Positions 19,153 to 31,362 of a DNA stretch of 64,000 nt are shown piece by piece (positions within the stretch are counted from its first letter, which is position 1; each line of letters opens with the position of its first letter). Made by a program: the position numbers and the translations under genes. Where the stretch lies: contig CP011806.1 of assembly GCA_001664505.1 (NCBI GenBank), positions 564,841 to 628,840 on the forward strand, in the 5' to 3' direction. The notes beneath the pieces were generated by a model, which saw only the letters and a program-made list of their open reading frames with translations, searched no databases and was not told the DNA's origin. This stretch comes from Acidobacteria bacterium Mor1. GTDB taxonomy: Bacteria > Acidobacteriota > Polarisedimenticolia > Polarisedimenticolales > Polarisedimenticolaceae.

Positions 19153-20186
19153 GAGCGCTCCTCGCCGCCTTCGTGCTGCTGCTCCTGTCCGGCGGGGCGT
19201 TCGCCCAGGATCAGCAGACGGACGATCACGCCGAGCAGGATCGACGCTATCTCGAGCGGCTACTCCAGGAGCAGAAGAAAGCCGAGGAACAACCCGAAGG
19301 GTTGACCGGCTTCGACGCGTTGCTCGCCATGGCCGAGAAGCTGGTCAAGGATCAGAACTACGACACGCGAAGCAGTGATCACTACCGGATTCAGACCGAC
19401 GACCCCAACATCAACACCCGCAAGGCGCTGGCGCTGCTCGACGGCCATCACGCCTTCTTCGAGAAGTTCTTCGCGGGCAGGCTGGAACTCGGGGCCCAGG
19501 CGGAGGTCGGCCGGGTGTTCCTGTTCGATTCCTTCCACAAGTACAACAAACTGCTGGGAACCGATCTGAGCCGATCCGACGGTCGCCCGGCGGGGCACTA
19601 CCTGGGCGGGTCGAACATGTGCGTGATGCACACCCGCTCGGGCGACGGCACCGGTCTCGAGGACACGCTGGTCCACGAGGCGACCCACCTGCTGGTCGAC
19701 ATGCGCTTGAACCCCCGGGGTGCGATGTCCCCTTGGATCAGCGAGGGGCTGGCGACCTTCTTCCAGTACGTGCACCAGGACGACGAGGGCACGTTCCACC
19801 CGTCGAGGATCGGTGATCGCTCGGTGCGGATTCAGCGGGAGTCGAACTATCGACGGGGCAATGCGCGAAACCGCCTCAGTGCCTTCAAACGGGCGTTCCG
19901 CAAGGGAGACGTCACGGTGTCGTCGGTGGTGGAGGCGATCGATCCCGGTCAGTTCTACCAGCTCGGCTCTGCTCAGACGCCCCGCCGCTACGAGATGGGC
20001 TGGCTCCTGATCCACTACCTGTTGTTCGGCGACGGAGGAGCCCACGCCGGCAAGTTCCTGGCGTACTTCGAGAAGGAACTGGCAGGCGAGGCGATCGGCG
20101 CCGATCTCTACGACGCGGTCGGCATGGATGCCGAGGCGCTTGGCGCCGGGCTCGAGGCCCACCTGAAAGGGCTCAAGGCGGAGTAA
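19149..20186 (+). CDS. Secreted HExxH protein, DUF1570-like putative metallopeptidase
   Basis: This is a 345-residue exported protein. The signal peptide is at about 1-20 (ends GGAFAQD), and a charged helical stretch rich in Gln/Glu follows. The zinc motif HEATH lies in VHEATHLLVDMRLNPRG, with a downstream SEGLATFFQYV whose Glu fits the third ligand of gluzincin-type peptidases. The layout, with HEATH near mid-protein and WISEGLATF about 25 residues later, matches DUF1570-type proteins. It would act in the periplasm or outside the cell. Substrates are unknown. It is co-translated with the small Cys protein upstream. Confidence 0.7.
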   Translation: MRALLAAFVLLLLSGGAFAQDQQTDDHAEQDRRYLERLLQEQKKAEEQPEGLTGFDALLAMAEKLVKDQNYDTRSSDHYRIQTDDPNINTRKALALLDGHHAFFEKFFAGRLELGAQAEVGRVFLFDSFHKYNKLLGTDLSRSDGRPAGHYLGGSNMCVMHTRSGDGTGLEDTLVHEATHLLVDMRLNPRGAMSPWISEGLATFFQYVHQDDEGTFHPSRIGDRSVRIQRESNYRRGNARNRLSAFKRAFRKGDVTVSSVVEAIDPGQFYQLGSAQTPRRYEMGWLLIHYLLFGDGGAHAGKFLAYFEKELAGEAIGADLYDAVGMDAEALGAGLEAHLKGLKAE

Positions 20187-20215
20187 GCCGCGGCGGAGGC
20201 CCCGAGGGCGAGGGA

Positions 20216-23959
<3,744 letters not shown>

Positions 23960-23991
23960 CGATCCACGGCGGACCAGCGCGCTCGTCTCGA

Positions 23992-24132
23992 TCAGTCGCC
24001 GTTACAGTTCGAGACCACGGCGTGGCAGCGGGTACACATGACCTTGCACTTGATCGAGGTCAGGTCGCCTCCGCACACCGGGCAGCAGGGGGCGGCGGCC
24101 CGGGGCGCTTCCTTGCGCGGCTCAGTTCGCAT
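23992..24132 (-). CDS. 46-residue double-CxxC (zinc-ribbon-like) small protein
   Basis: This short minus-strand frame begins with ATG at 24132 and ends with TGA at 23992-23994. The peptide has CPVC at residues 17-20, CTRC at 33-36 and a further Cys43 followed by NGD. The first 15 residues are basic and Ala/Pro-rich. Spacing of the two CxxC pairs (12 residues between them) suits a one-zinc ribbon. The start overlaps the end of the ATP-grasp gene by 11 bases, with GAAGGT just upstream, and metH starts 32 bases after the stop. It therefore sits in a plausible three-gene transcript. The function is unknown. The frame is real by motif and position but is short, so some doubt remains. Confidence 0.6.
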   Translation of the reverse strand: MRTEPRKEAPRAAAPCCPVCGGDLTSIKCKVMCTRCHAVVSNCNGD

Positions 24133-25342
24133 GGACCTTCACCGAGCGCCCCACGCTCTGGAGGATCTCCCGCAGGTCGTCGTAGTCCGGATAGCGGATC
24201 CGCACGTAGGCGTTGGCCATGTAGCCGGCCTCGACCGGTTGGGTCGGGGTTCCCGGGGCCGGGAAGTGGGAGTCGATGATCCAGTCCTTCCAGCGGGCGA
24301 ACATCTCGTCGACGCCGGAATAGCCGGTGATGTGCCCGTCCCGTTCGGGGCGCAGGTTGATCAGGCCGGCGGCGTAGCGGCGGTTCGGGTGCTCGGTGCG
24401 GCGGCCGTGGACGATGGCGGCGGCCCAGGCGCGATAGATGTCGAAGTCGTTGCCGGCGCAGTAGAGGTCCCAGGCGCCGACCCCCGGGGGGCGGCAGCCG
24501 ATCTCCGAGAACTTCAGACCCTTGGGCCCGAAGAACCACTCCTGATGCGTCGCCGAGGTGCCGATCTCGAGAGACTCGATCACCTTGCGGCCCATGGCCT
24601 TGACCTCGTCGTACCCGGACGTGTCGACACGGTTGGTCGCGATGAACACCGGCGAGATCCAGCGGGTGCGCATCGCCTCGAGCACGTTGGGGTAGTAGTG
24701 GGTCACGAAGTCGTAGAGCACCTCACCGTTGAGGGTGATGGTGTCGTAGAACCCCTCGTGCCCTTCGACGAACTCCTCGATGGCGGCGGAGATCCCTTGG
24801 GCGATGCCGGACTCACGGACCACATCGTCGATCTGGTCCGCCTTGTCGATCCGATAGGTACCCGCGGCGCCGGCGGCGTCCCGGGGCTTGATGATGACCG
24901 GGTAGCCGACCTTGTCGATGAAGGCCCGCACCTGCTCGGCGTTGTCGACCCCGTCGGACATCGCCGTCGGGACCCCGGCATCGCGCAGGGCCTGTTTCAT
25001 CGCCGGCTTGTCGCGACAGAGGTAGGAGGTCTGCACCGAGGTGCCGGGGATGCCGCAGGCCTCGCGGACCCGGGCGGTCGGCATGATGTGGGCCTCGATG
25101 GTCGCCTCGAGGCGATCGACCCATTCCCGCTTCTGGACCCGGCGCACGGTGTCGAGCAGGGACTGCTCGTGAACCACCGAGGGCACCTGCTCGTAGCGGT
25201 AGAGCCAGCTCTTGAGCTCGCCGTCGAGATACTCGACGGGACGTTCTCCGATCCCGGTGACCCGGGCACCCACCGACGCCAGGGCGCGGACGAATTCTCG
25301 CTGGTTCCTGGGGAAGGCGGGCTCGACGAACAGCACGTGCAT
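24122..25342 (-). CDS. ATP-grasp ligase, paralogue A
   Basis: This is a 406-residue cytoplasmic enzyme of the ATP-grasp superfamily, which activates a carboxylate as acyl-phosphate and couples it to an amine or thiol. Features are an N-terminal pre-ATP domain starting MHVLFVEPAFPRNQREF, then RDKPAMKQALRDAGVP, the ATP-binding Lys in YPVIIKPRDAAGAAGT, EEFVEGHEGFYDTI, and the metal-binding EIGCRPPG near residue 285. It is clearly related to the two ATP-grasp genes at 27001 and 28234, which share the same three landmarks. Glycogen synthase lies 94 bases upstream on the same strand. Neither the acid nor the amine substrate can be told from the sequence. Confidence 0.8.
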   Translation of the reverse strand: MHVLFVEPAFPRNQREFVRALASVGARVTGIGERPVEYLDGELKSWLYRYEQVPSVVHEQSLLDTVRRVQKREWVDRLEATIEAHIMPTARVREACGIPGTSVQTSYLCRDKPAMKQALRDAGVPTAMSDGVDNAEQVRAFIDKVGYPVIIKPRDAAGAAGTYRIDKADQIDDVVRESGIAQGISAAIEEFVEGHEGFYDTITLNGEVLYDFVTHYYPNVLEAMRTRWISPVFIATNRVDTSGYDEVKAMGRKVIESLEIGTSATHQEWFFGPKGLKFSEIGCRPPGVGAWDLYCAGNDFDIYRAWAAAIVHGRRTEHPNRRYAAGLINLRPERDGHITGYSGVDEMFARWKDWIIDSHFPAPGTPTQPVEAGYMANAYVRIRYPDYDDLREILQSVGRSVKVHAN

Positions 25343-25436
25343 CGCAGTCTCCTCTCGGCGCCGAGGCCGCAGCCGATTCTACACGGAGCCGGGCGCCGGG
25401 GGAATGTCCCGGTTTGCCCGCCGGCCGCAGGCGGTC

Positions 25437-26897
25437 CTACTGGCCGGCCAGCATGCGGTAGAGCTTCAGGTATTCCCGGCCGGAAACCTCCCAGGAGTAG
25501 TCCTGGGCCATGGCGCTGCGCATCAGCTTCCGCCAGGTCTTGCGGTCCTGGAAGATGTCGAAGGCGGCCTCCAGGGCCCAGCGCATCCCTTCAGGAGTGA
25601 AATGGTCGAATACGAACCCGTTGCCCTTGCCCGTATCCGGATCGTAGAGCTGCACGGTGTCGGCCAGGCCGCCGGTCTTGCGTACGATCGGGATCGTGCC
25701 GTAGCGCAGGCTGAACATCTGGTTCAGGCCGCAGGGCTCGTAGCGCGAGGGCATCAGGAACATGTCCGCCCCGGCCTCGATCATGTGAGCCAGCTTGTTG
25801 TTGTAGCCCCGGTAGTAGACCGCCTTCTGGGGGAAGCTGTGCTGCAGCTTGGTGAAGAACTCCTCGTACTTCGCTTCACCGCTTCCCAGGACGACCAGCC
25901 GCATGTCGTGTTCGGCGAGCATGGCGGGAAGTACGTCGAAGCAGAGATCGAAGCCCTTCTGGTGGGTCAACCGGGAGACGATGCCGACCACCGGGGCCTT
26001 GGAGTCGTAGGGCAGTCCCATGTTCTGGACCAGCGCCTTCTTGTTCTTGCCCTTGCCCGGCAAGCTGCGCACCGAGTAGCGGCAGGGGATCAGCGGGTCC
26101 TTCTCCGGGTTCCACTCGTCGTAGTCCACGCCGTTGAGGATGCCGAAGAGCGCGTCCTCACGGGCCTGAAGCAGCTCGTGGAGGCCGTAGCCGTAGGACT
26201 CCTGCTGGATCTCCCTGGCGTGGGTCGGGCTGACGGTGGTCAGGGCGTCGGCGTAGAGGATCCCGGTCTTGAGGAAGTTCAGCCGCCCCTCTTCGAGATC
26301 CTGCTGGTAGAGGTAGGGCCGGGCGCCCTCCAGGCCCAGCTCGTTTACGGTCTCGGCGCTGAAGATTCCCTGATAGGCGATGTTGTGGATCGTGAGCATG
26401 GTGCGAGTGCCGCCGAACAGGGCATCCCAGCCGTAGACGGTCTTGAGGTAGAGCGGCAGGGTCGCGGTGTGCCAGTCGTTGCAGTGGATGACGTCGGGGG
26501 CGTAGCCCATCCGCTGGAAGCTCTCGATGGTCGCCCGTACCAGCATGCCGAAGCGCAGGTGTTCGTCTGCGTCCTGGGTGTAGACCGAACCCCGGTGGTA
26601 GAGCTCGGGGCAGGCGATCAAATAGATCCACAATTCGCTGTCGGGCAGCGGCGTGGTGAAGACCGAGAAGGCGATGTCCCGCTCGCCGAAACGGATCGGC
26701 ACGTTCTGCAGGAAATCGACCGGGTGCAGCTTGCCGTCCTCGATCTGGATGGTGTCGTAGAACGGCATGAAGACCCGCACGTCGTGGCCCTGCTCCTGCA
26801 GGAAGCGCGGCAGCGTGCCGGATACGTCGGCGAGGCCCCCGGTCTTGGCGAAGGGCGTGACTTCCGACGTGACGAAACCGATGCGCATGGCAGACAT
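25437..26897 (-). CDS. glgA: Glycogen synthase (ADP-glucose, GT5 family)
   Basis: This 486-residue enzyme transfers glucose from ADP-glucose to the growing alpha-1,4-glucan. The nucleotide-sugar motif KTGGLADVSG is near residue 18. Also present are HCNDWHTA, HNIAYQGIF, the C-terminal domain start VVGIVSRLTHQKGFDL, and the donor-site MPSRYEPCGLNQMFSLRYGTIPIVRKTGGLADTV around 385-420. Length and motifs are complete. The ATG at 26897 has GGGGGA close upstream; an ATG three codons later is also possible. No glgB, glgC or glgP is adjacent. The gene is divergent from the second ATP-grasp operon across 103 bases. Confidence 0.95.
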   Translation of the reverse strand: MSAMRIGFVTSEVTPFAKTGGLADVSGTLPRFLQEQGHDVRVFMPFYDTIQIEDGKLHPVDFLQNVPIRFGERDIAFSVFTTPLPDSELWIYLIACPELYHRGSVYTQDADEHLRFGMLVRATIESFQRMGYAPDVIHCNDWHTATLPLYLKTVYGWDALFGGTRTMLTIHNIAYQGIFSAETVNELGLEGARPYLYQQDLEEGRLNFLKTGILYADALTTVSPTHAREIQQESYGYGLHELLQAREDALFGILNGVDYDEWNPEKDPLIPCRYSVRSLPGKGKNKKALVQNMGLPYDSKAPVVGIVSRLTHQKGFDLCFDVLPAMLAEHDMRLVVLGSGEAKYEEFFTKLQHSFPQKAVYYRGYNNKLAHMIEAGADMFLMPSRYEPCGLNQMFSLRYGTIPIVRKTGGLADTVQLYDPDTGKGNGFVFDHFTPEGMRWALEAAFDIFQDRKTWRKLMRSAMAQDYSWEVSGREYLKLYRMLAGQ

Positions 26898-27000
26898 GTA
26901 TCCCCCAGGGGAGCTCCGGCTCCCTCCCAGACGGGAAACTAGCACAGCCAGGGGCCGTCCACCGCTGATCCCGGAGGCGGATTGAGGTACCATCCGCCCC

Positions 27001-28224
27001 ATGGTCAAGAACGTCGTTTTCGTCGCTCCATTCTTCCTGGAGACCACCCTGAGGTTTGTCGCCGCGGCGGCCTCGGTGCCGGGCATCCGGCTGGCCCTGA
27101 TCAGCCAGGATCCGGTCCAGATGCTGCCCGCGGAGCTGCGCGGGCGCCTCAGCGCCCATCGCCGGGTCAAGGACGGCCTCGACCCCGACCAGATCACCGT
27201 GGCGGTCCAGGCGCTCTCCCGCGAGATGGGGCCGGTATCCAGGGTCCTGGGGGCCCTGGAAGAGCTTCAAGTGCCTCTCGCCGTGGTTCGCCGCCGGCTG
27301 GATATCCCGGGCCTGAGCGTCGAGGCGGCGCGGAACTTCCGCGACAAGTCGCGGATGAAGGATGTGCTGCGGGCCGCCGGGGTTCCCTGCGCGAAACACG
27401 GCCTGGCCGGCACGGTCTCCGAGGCCAAGAAGCTCGCCGCCGAGATCGGCTATCCGATGGTGGCCAAGCCGCCGGCCGGGGCAGGCGCCCGCAACACCTT
27501 CCGGGTCGAGGACGCCGCCTCCCTGGACCAGTGCCTGAGATTGACTCCGCCCAGTCCCGCCCAGCCGATGCTGCTCGAGGAGTTCATCGTCGGCGACGAG
27601 CACTCCTTCGACGCCGTTTCCATCGGCGGCAAGCCGGTCTGGCATTCGCTGACCCGCTACTACCCGGGGCCTCTCGAGGTGCTGCAGAACCCCTGGATCC
27701 AGTGGTGCGTGCTGCTGCCCCGGGAGGTGGACCACCCGCAGTACAACGACATCCGTGGGGTGGCGGTGCAGGCTCTCGATGCGCTGGGCATGGGCACCGG
27801 CCTGAGCCACATGGAATGGTTCCGCCGCAAGGACGGATCCATCGCCGTCTCCGAGGTGGGCGCCCGTCCGCCGGGGGCCCAGTTCACCACGCTGATTTCC
27901 TACGCCCACGACGTCGACTTCTACAAGTCCTGGGCGAACCTGATGATCCACGACGCCTTCTCGCCGCCGCCCCGGGCGTACGCCGCGGGCATCGCCTTCC
28001 TGCGCGGGCAGGGTCGCGGCCGGGTCAAGGGCATCCGTGGGCTCGAGCAGGCCCAGAAGGAACTCGGGCATCTGGTGGTCGAGGCGCGCCTCCCGCGGCA
28101 AGGCCAGGCGCCGGCCAGCAGTTACGAGGGCGAGGGCTGGGTGGTGCTGCGGCACCCAGAAACCCGCGTCGTCCAGGAAGGGTTGCGCCGGCTGGTCTCC
28201 CATGTCCAGGTCGAGCTGGGCTAG
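27001..28224 (+). CDS. ATP-grasp ligase, paralogue B
   Basis: This is a 407-residue ATP-grasp enzyme and the first gene of a three-gene operon with another ligase and arginine deiminase. It has the same landmarks as paralogue A: N-terminal NVVFVAPFFLETTLRFV, RDKSRMKDVLRAAGVP, the ATP Lys in YPMVAKPPAGAGARNT, LLEEFIVGDEHSFD, and EVGARPPGAQ. The metal-site segment has Val-Gly-Ala where A and C read Ile-Gly-Cys, so the three are not recent copies. ATP-grasp enzymes of this general type make dipeptides and amides such as bacilysin or carnosine. The product here is unknown. The gap to the next gene is 9 bases. Confidence 0.8.
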   Translation: MVKNVVFVAPFFLETTLRFVAAAASVPGIRLALISQDPVQMLPAELRGRLSAHRRVKDGLDPDQITVAVQALSREMGPVSRVLGALEELQVPLAVVRRRLDIPGLSVEAARNFRDKSRMKDVLRAAGVPCAKHGLAGTVSEAKKLAAEIGYPMVAKPPAGAGARNTFRVEDAASLDQCLRLTPPSPAQPMLLEEFIVGDEHSFDAVSIGGKPVWHSLTRYYPGPLEVLQNPWIQWCVLLPREVDHPQYNDIRGVAVQALDALGMGTGLSHMEWFRRKDGSIAVSEVGARPPGAQFTTLISYAHDVDFYKSWANLMIHDAFSPPPRAYAAGIAFLRGQGRGRVKGIRGLEQAQKELGHLVVEARLPRQGQAPASSYEGEGWVVLRHPETRVVQEGLRRLVSHVQVELG

Positions 28225-28233
28225 AGGAACACG

Positions 28234-29451
28234 ATGAACGTCCTGATGATCTCTCCCTCCTTCCCCTCGGAGATGCCGCACTTCGCCAAGGGGCTCGCCG
28301 CGGTCGGTGCCCGTGTGATCGGCCTCGGCGAACACCCGACGTCGATGATGCCGCCGGACCTGCGTCGGGCCCTTGCCGACTACATCCAGGTTTCGGCGAT
28401 GTTTGACGAGGAACGCACGGTCCGTGAGGTCGTCGAGGCGGCAAAGCGGATCCGCATCGATCAGATCGAGTGCCTGTGGGAGCCGGGGATGTTGCTGGCG
28501 GCCCGGCTCAGGGAAGAACTGGGCTTGCCGGGCATGACCGTGGAACACACGCTCCTGTTCCGCGACAAGGAAAGGATGAAGCAGGCGCTGGACGACGCGG
28601 GCCTGCGGGTGCCGCGGCATCGCAAGGCGGCGACCCCCGATGAGATTCGCCAGGGGGCCGAGGCGGTGGGCTACCCGTTGATCGTCAAGCCGATCGCCGG
28701 CGCGGGTTCGGCGGATACCCACCGGGTCGACGACGCCGAGGTGCTGGAGCGGGTGATCGGCCTGGTCCAGCACGTGGCCGAGGTCAGCGTCGAGGAGTTC
28801 ATCGAGGGTGAGGAGTTCACCTTCGATACGATCTGCCACGGCGGAGAGATCGCCTACCACAACATGAGCTGGTACCGGCCCCGGCCGCTGATCGCCCGGA
28901 CCCTGGAGTGGACCAGCCCCCAGACCCTGGCGCTGCGGGATCTGGACGAACCTGCGCTGGCCGCCGGCAAGAAGCTGGGCCGGGACGTGATCAAGGCCCT
29001 GGACTTCCAGAGCGGCTTCACCCACATGGAGTGGTTCCGCACGCCGTCGGGTGAGGCGGTCTTCGGCGAGATCGGGTGCCGGCCGCCCGGCGCCCGCAGC
29101 GTCGACCTGATGAACTACGCCTGCGACCTGGACACCTTCGTCGGCTGGGCCGAGGCTGTAGTGCACGGACGCTTCAGCCAGGTGGTGGAGCGGCGCTACA
29201 ACAGTTCGATCATCTTCAAGCGGGCCAAGGGAGAGGGGCGGATTCGCTCGATCCAGGGGCTCGAGCGCCTGATCGCGCGCTACCGTCCCCACGTGCTCTG
29301 CGTCGACCTGCTGCCCGTCGGCGCCCACCGGCGCAACTGGAAGCAGACCCTGATGTCCGACGGGCACATCATCCTGCGGCATCCGGACCTGCAGGCCACG
29401 ATGGAGATGTCCGATCGCTTCGGCACCGACCTCGAGATGTTCGCCGAGTAA
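28234..29451 (+). CDS. ATP-grasp ligase, paralogue C
   Basis: This 405-residue enzyme is the middle gene of the ligase-ligase-deiminase operon. It begins MNVLMISPSFPSEMPHF, has RDKERMKQALDDAGLRVP, the ATP-binding YPLIVKPIAGAGSADT, VEEFIEGEEFTFDTI and EIGCRPPGARS with the metal-coordinating Glu. GAGGA lies 5 bases before the start. It is closer in pattern to paralogue A than to B at the metal site. Two ligases plus a guanidino-modifying enzyme in one transcript suggest a small peptide or amide product containing an arginine-derived unit. That is inference. Confidence 0.8.
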   Translation: MNVLMISPSFPSEMPHFAKGLAAVGARVIGLGEHPTSMMPPDLRRALADYIQVSAMFDEERTVREVVEAAKRIRIDQIECLWEPGMLLAARLREELGLPGMTVEHTLLFRDKERMKQALDDAGLRVPRHRKAATPDEIRQGAEAVGYPLIVKPIAGAGSADTHRVDDAEVLERVIGLVQHVAEVSVEEFIEGEEFTFDTICHGGEIAYHNMSWYRPRPLIARTLEWTSPQTLALRDLDEPALAAGKKLGRDVIKALDFQSGFTHMEWFRTPSGEAVFGEIGCRPPGARSVDLMNYACDLDTFVGWAEAVVHGRFSQVVERRYNSSIIFKRAKGEGRIRSIQGLERLIARYRPHVLCVDLLPVGAHRRNWKQTLMSDGHIILRHPDLQATMEMSDRFGTDLEMFAE

Positions 29452-29464
29452 TCTGGGAGTTCCC

Positions 29465-30736
29465 ATGCTGAAGGTCACTTCGGAGGTCGGACGGCTGCGC
29501 CGGGTGCTGGTTCACGAACCGGGGCCCGAGGTGGATCACATGGTTCCGGCCATGATGGAGCAGCTGCTGTTCGACGACATCCTCTACGGGGATGGCGCGC
29601 GTAGCGAGCATGGGCGCTTCCGGCGGGTGCTGCAGCTCCTCGGGGCAGAGCCGGTGGAGACGCTGGATCTCCTGCGGGAAACCCTTGAACAACCCGAGGC
29701 CAGGGAGTGGGTCTACGGTGTACTGCCCGGCAATCTGCCGGATAGCCTGCGTGAGCGTATGGAGCAGTCCGACGCCGCCGGACTGGCCGAGATGCTGGTC
29801 GGCGGGGTGCGCTCCAGTGCCTCCCGGACCGCCGTTGAGGCGGAGGAACTCTACGACCTGACACCGCTTCCCAACTGGTGCTTTCAGCGGGATCCCCAGG
29901 TGGTTCTCGGCTCAGGGGTCATCTTCTGTGCCATGGGCGCGGCGGCACGCCAGCGGGAGGCGCTGCTCTCCCGGGCGATTTTCCGCTTCCATCCGGAGCT
30001 GCGTGGGGCCGTTCAGTGGTTCGATCCGCTGGAGGGGGGAGCAGGGCGCTCGGTACTGGCCGAGTCCAACAAGCTCTGCATCGAAGGGGGAGACCTGCTG
30101 GTCGCCTCACCATCGATCCTGATCGTCGGCATCTCCGAGCGAACCAACAGGGCCGCCGTGGACAAGCTCTGCCGGGCCTTGGCCCGTCAGGACCAGGCGC
30201 CCCGTTGGGTGCTGGCCGTGGAGATCCCACGGCGCCGGGCGTACATGCACCTGGATACCCTGTTCACCTTCATCGATCGAGATCTCTGTCTGGCGTTCCC
30301 GCCGGTGATGCAGTCCAGTGGCCCCCAGGCGGCCCGGGCCTTCGCCATCGATCTGGAGAGTCGTGAGTTGGAATGGAGCGCCTGCGGGGACATGTTCTCG
30401 GCGCTCCGGGAGCGGGGACTGGACATCGAGGCGATTCCCTGCGGTGGTCCCGACGCGGTAACCCAGCAGCGGGAGCAGTGGACCGACGGTGCCAACGCGC
30501 TGGCGGTCGCGCCGGGTGTGCTGACCCTCTATGACCGCAATGTGGCGACCCTCGAGGAACTCTCCAGCCGGGGCTTCCGGGTGGTCAGCGCTGACGACCT
30601 GCTGCTGGGTGAGGCGGAAGTCGATCTGGACGTCGATCGGAGAGTCTGCATCTCGCTGGCCAGCAACGAACTCAGTCGGGCCCGTGGGGGCCCGCACTGC
30701 CTGACCCATCCGCTGTTGCGGGACGATCTGAGCTAG
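29465..30736 (+). CDS. arcA: Arginine deiminase
   Basis: This 423-residue enzyme of the guanidino-group-modifying superfamily hydrolyses arginine to citrulline and ammonia. Catalytic landmarks are complete: FQRDP with Asp143, EGGD at 207-210, HLDT with His262 and the nucleophile Cys412 in GGPHCLTHPL. The N terminus VTSEVGRLRRVLVHEPG is typical. GGGAG precedes the start by 6 bases and the gap after the upstream ligase gene is 13 bases. No arcB, arcC or arginine/ornithine antiporter is adjacent, so the usual ATP-yielding arginine pathway is not indicated here. A specialised role with the two ligases is possible. A tandem repeat begins immediately after the stop. Confidence 0.9.
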   Translation: MLKVTSEVGRLRRVLVHEPGPEVDHMVPAMMEQLLFDDILYGDGARSEHGRFRRVLQLLGAEPVETLDLLRETLEQPEAREWVYGVLPGNLPDSLRERMEQSDAAGLAEMLVGGVRSSASRTAVEAEELYDLTPLPNWCFQRDPQVVLGSGVIFCAMGAAARQREALLSRAIFRFHPELRGAVQWFDPLEGGAGRSVLAESNKLCIEGGDLLVASPSILIVGISERTNRAAVDKLCRALARQDQAPRWVLAVEIPRRRAYMHLDTLFTFIDRDLCLAFPPVMQSSGPQAARAFAIDLESRELEWSACGDMFSALRERGLDIEAIPCGGPDAVTQQREQWTDGANALAVAPGVLTLYDRNVATLEELSSRGFRVVSADDLLLGEAEVDLDVDRRVCISLASNELSRARGGPHCLTHPLLRDDLS

Positions 30737-30737
30737 G

Positions 30738-30833
30738 CGCGCTCTGCCTCAGGTCCGCTCTGTCCCCGGGCCGCTCTGACCCAGGGCCGCTCTGACCCAG
30801 GGCCGCTCTGACCCAGGGCCGCTTTGACCTAGG
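30738..30833. repeat. 16-bp tandem repeat, six copies
   Basis: Six head-to-tail 16-base units fill the gap between the convergent arginine deiminase gene and the membrane-protein gene. The central three (30770-30785, 30786-30801, 30802-30817) are identical, GCCGCTCTGACCCAGG, and the outer units carry 1-5 changes. The last unit contains the stop codon of the minus-strand gene. Confidence 0.9.
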
Positions 30834-31362
30834 CTCGTTCGAGCCCCTGGAACAACTCTCGAGCCCGCTCGAACTCCGCACGGCTGCGGCCGAGGTAGGT
30901 GTTGACCTCGTCGATGTAGCCGTCCACCGAAGCGGACCAGACCCGGTTCATGTAGCGCTCGCCGGCCGCGAAGTGGTTCATCACCTCGGCGTAGGCCTGG
31001 AGCCCGTGGACGTGGCCGATCGATTTGCGGGCCTCGACGAAGTTGCCTAGATCTTCGGGGAAGAGTTCGTCGAGCTTGCCGTGGGCGTCGTAGGGGTTGA
31101 GGTCCGCCTTCTCGCCGTCGAGCTTGACGATCTTGGTCACGATGTTGTCCAGCGACGCGCCGATGGTCTTCATGTCGTCGCTGAGTTTGTCGCTGGCGCT
31201 CGCCTCGCTCTTGCTCTGCATGCGCAAGACGATGACGCCGGCGACGCAGACGACGAGGCCGATGCCGTACCACATCCAGTCGACCTCGAGTTTGTCCAGC
31301 GAGGCGACCCAGGCGGTGCCGATGAAACCGAGCCACAGTAGGGCGAGACCGAGGATGCGCAT
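30829..31362 (-). CDS. Small membrane protein coupled to an OPT transporter
   Basis: This 177-residue protein has two transmembrane segments at about 3-20 and 28-46 (MRILGLALLWLGFIG and YGIGLVVCVAGVIVL). The rest is a soluble, mostly helical domain with charged residues and Tyr/Phe-rich ends. The start codon overlaps the OPT transporter stop (ATGA), so it is co-translated and could be an accessory subunit. No known domain is recognised. The stop codon lies inside the 16-bp tandem repeat, so its very C terminus (LERA) may vary with repeat number. Confidence 0.7.
   Translation of the reverse strand: MRILGLALLWLGFIGTAWVASLDKLEVDWMWYGIGLVVCVAGVIVLRMQSKSEASASDKLSDDMKTIGASLDNIVTKIVKLDGEKADLNPYDAHGKLDELFPEDLGNFVEARKSIGHVHGLQAYAEVMNHFAAGERYMNRVWSASVDGYIDEVNTYLGRSRAEFERARELFQGLERA

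Noticed and set aside
23960-24121. Cobalamin or SAH riboswitch before metH
   Set aside because: The interval is filled by the 46-residue gene and leaves only 32 bases before metH, too short for either riboswitch.
26158-29478. 1106-codon minus-strand open frame across the ATP-grasp operon
   Set aside because: It is antisense to two supported ATP-grasp genes and runs on out of frame through glgA; no domain is visible.
30738-30833. Possible CRISPR or integron array
   Set aside because: Units are directly adjacent with no unique spacers.
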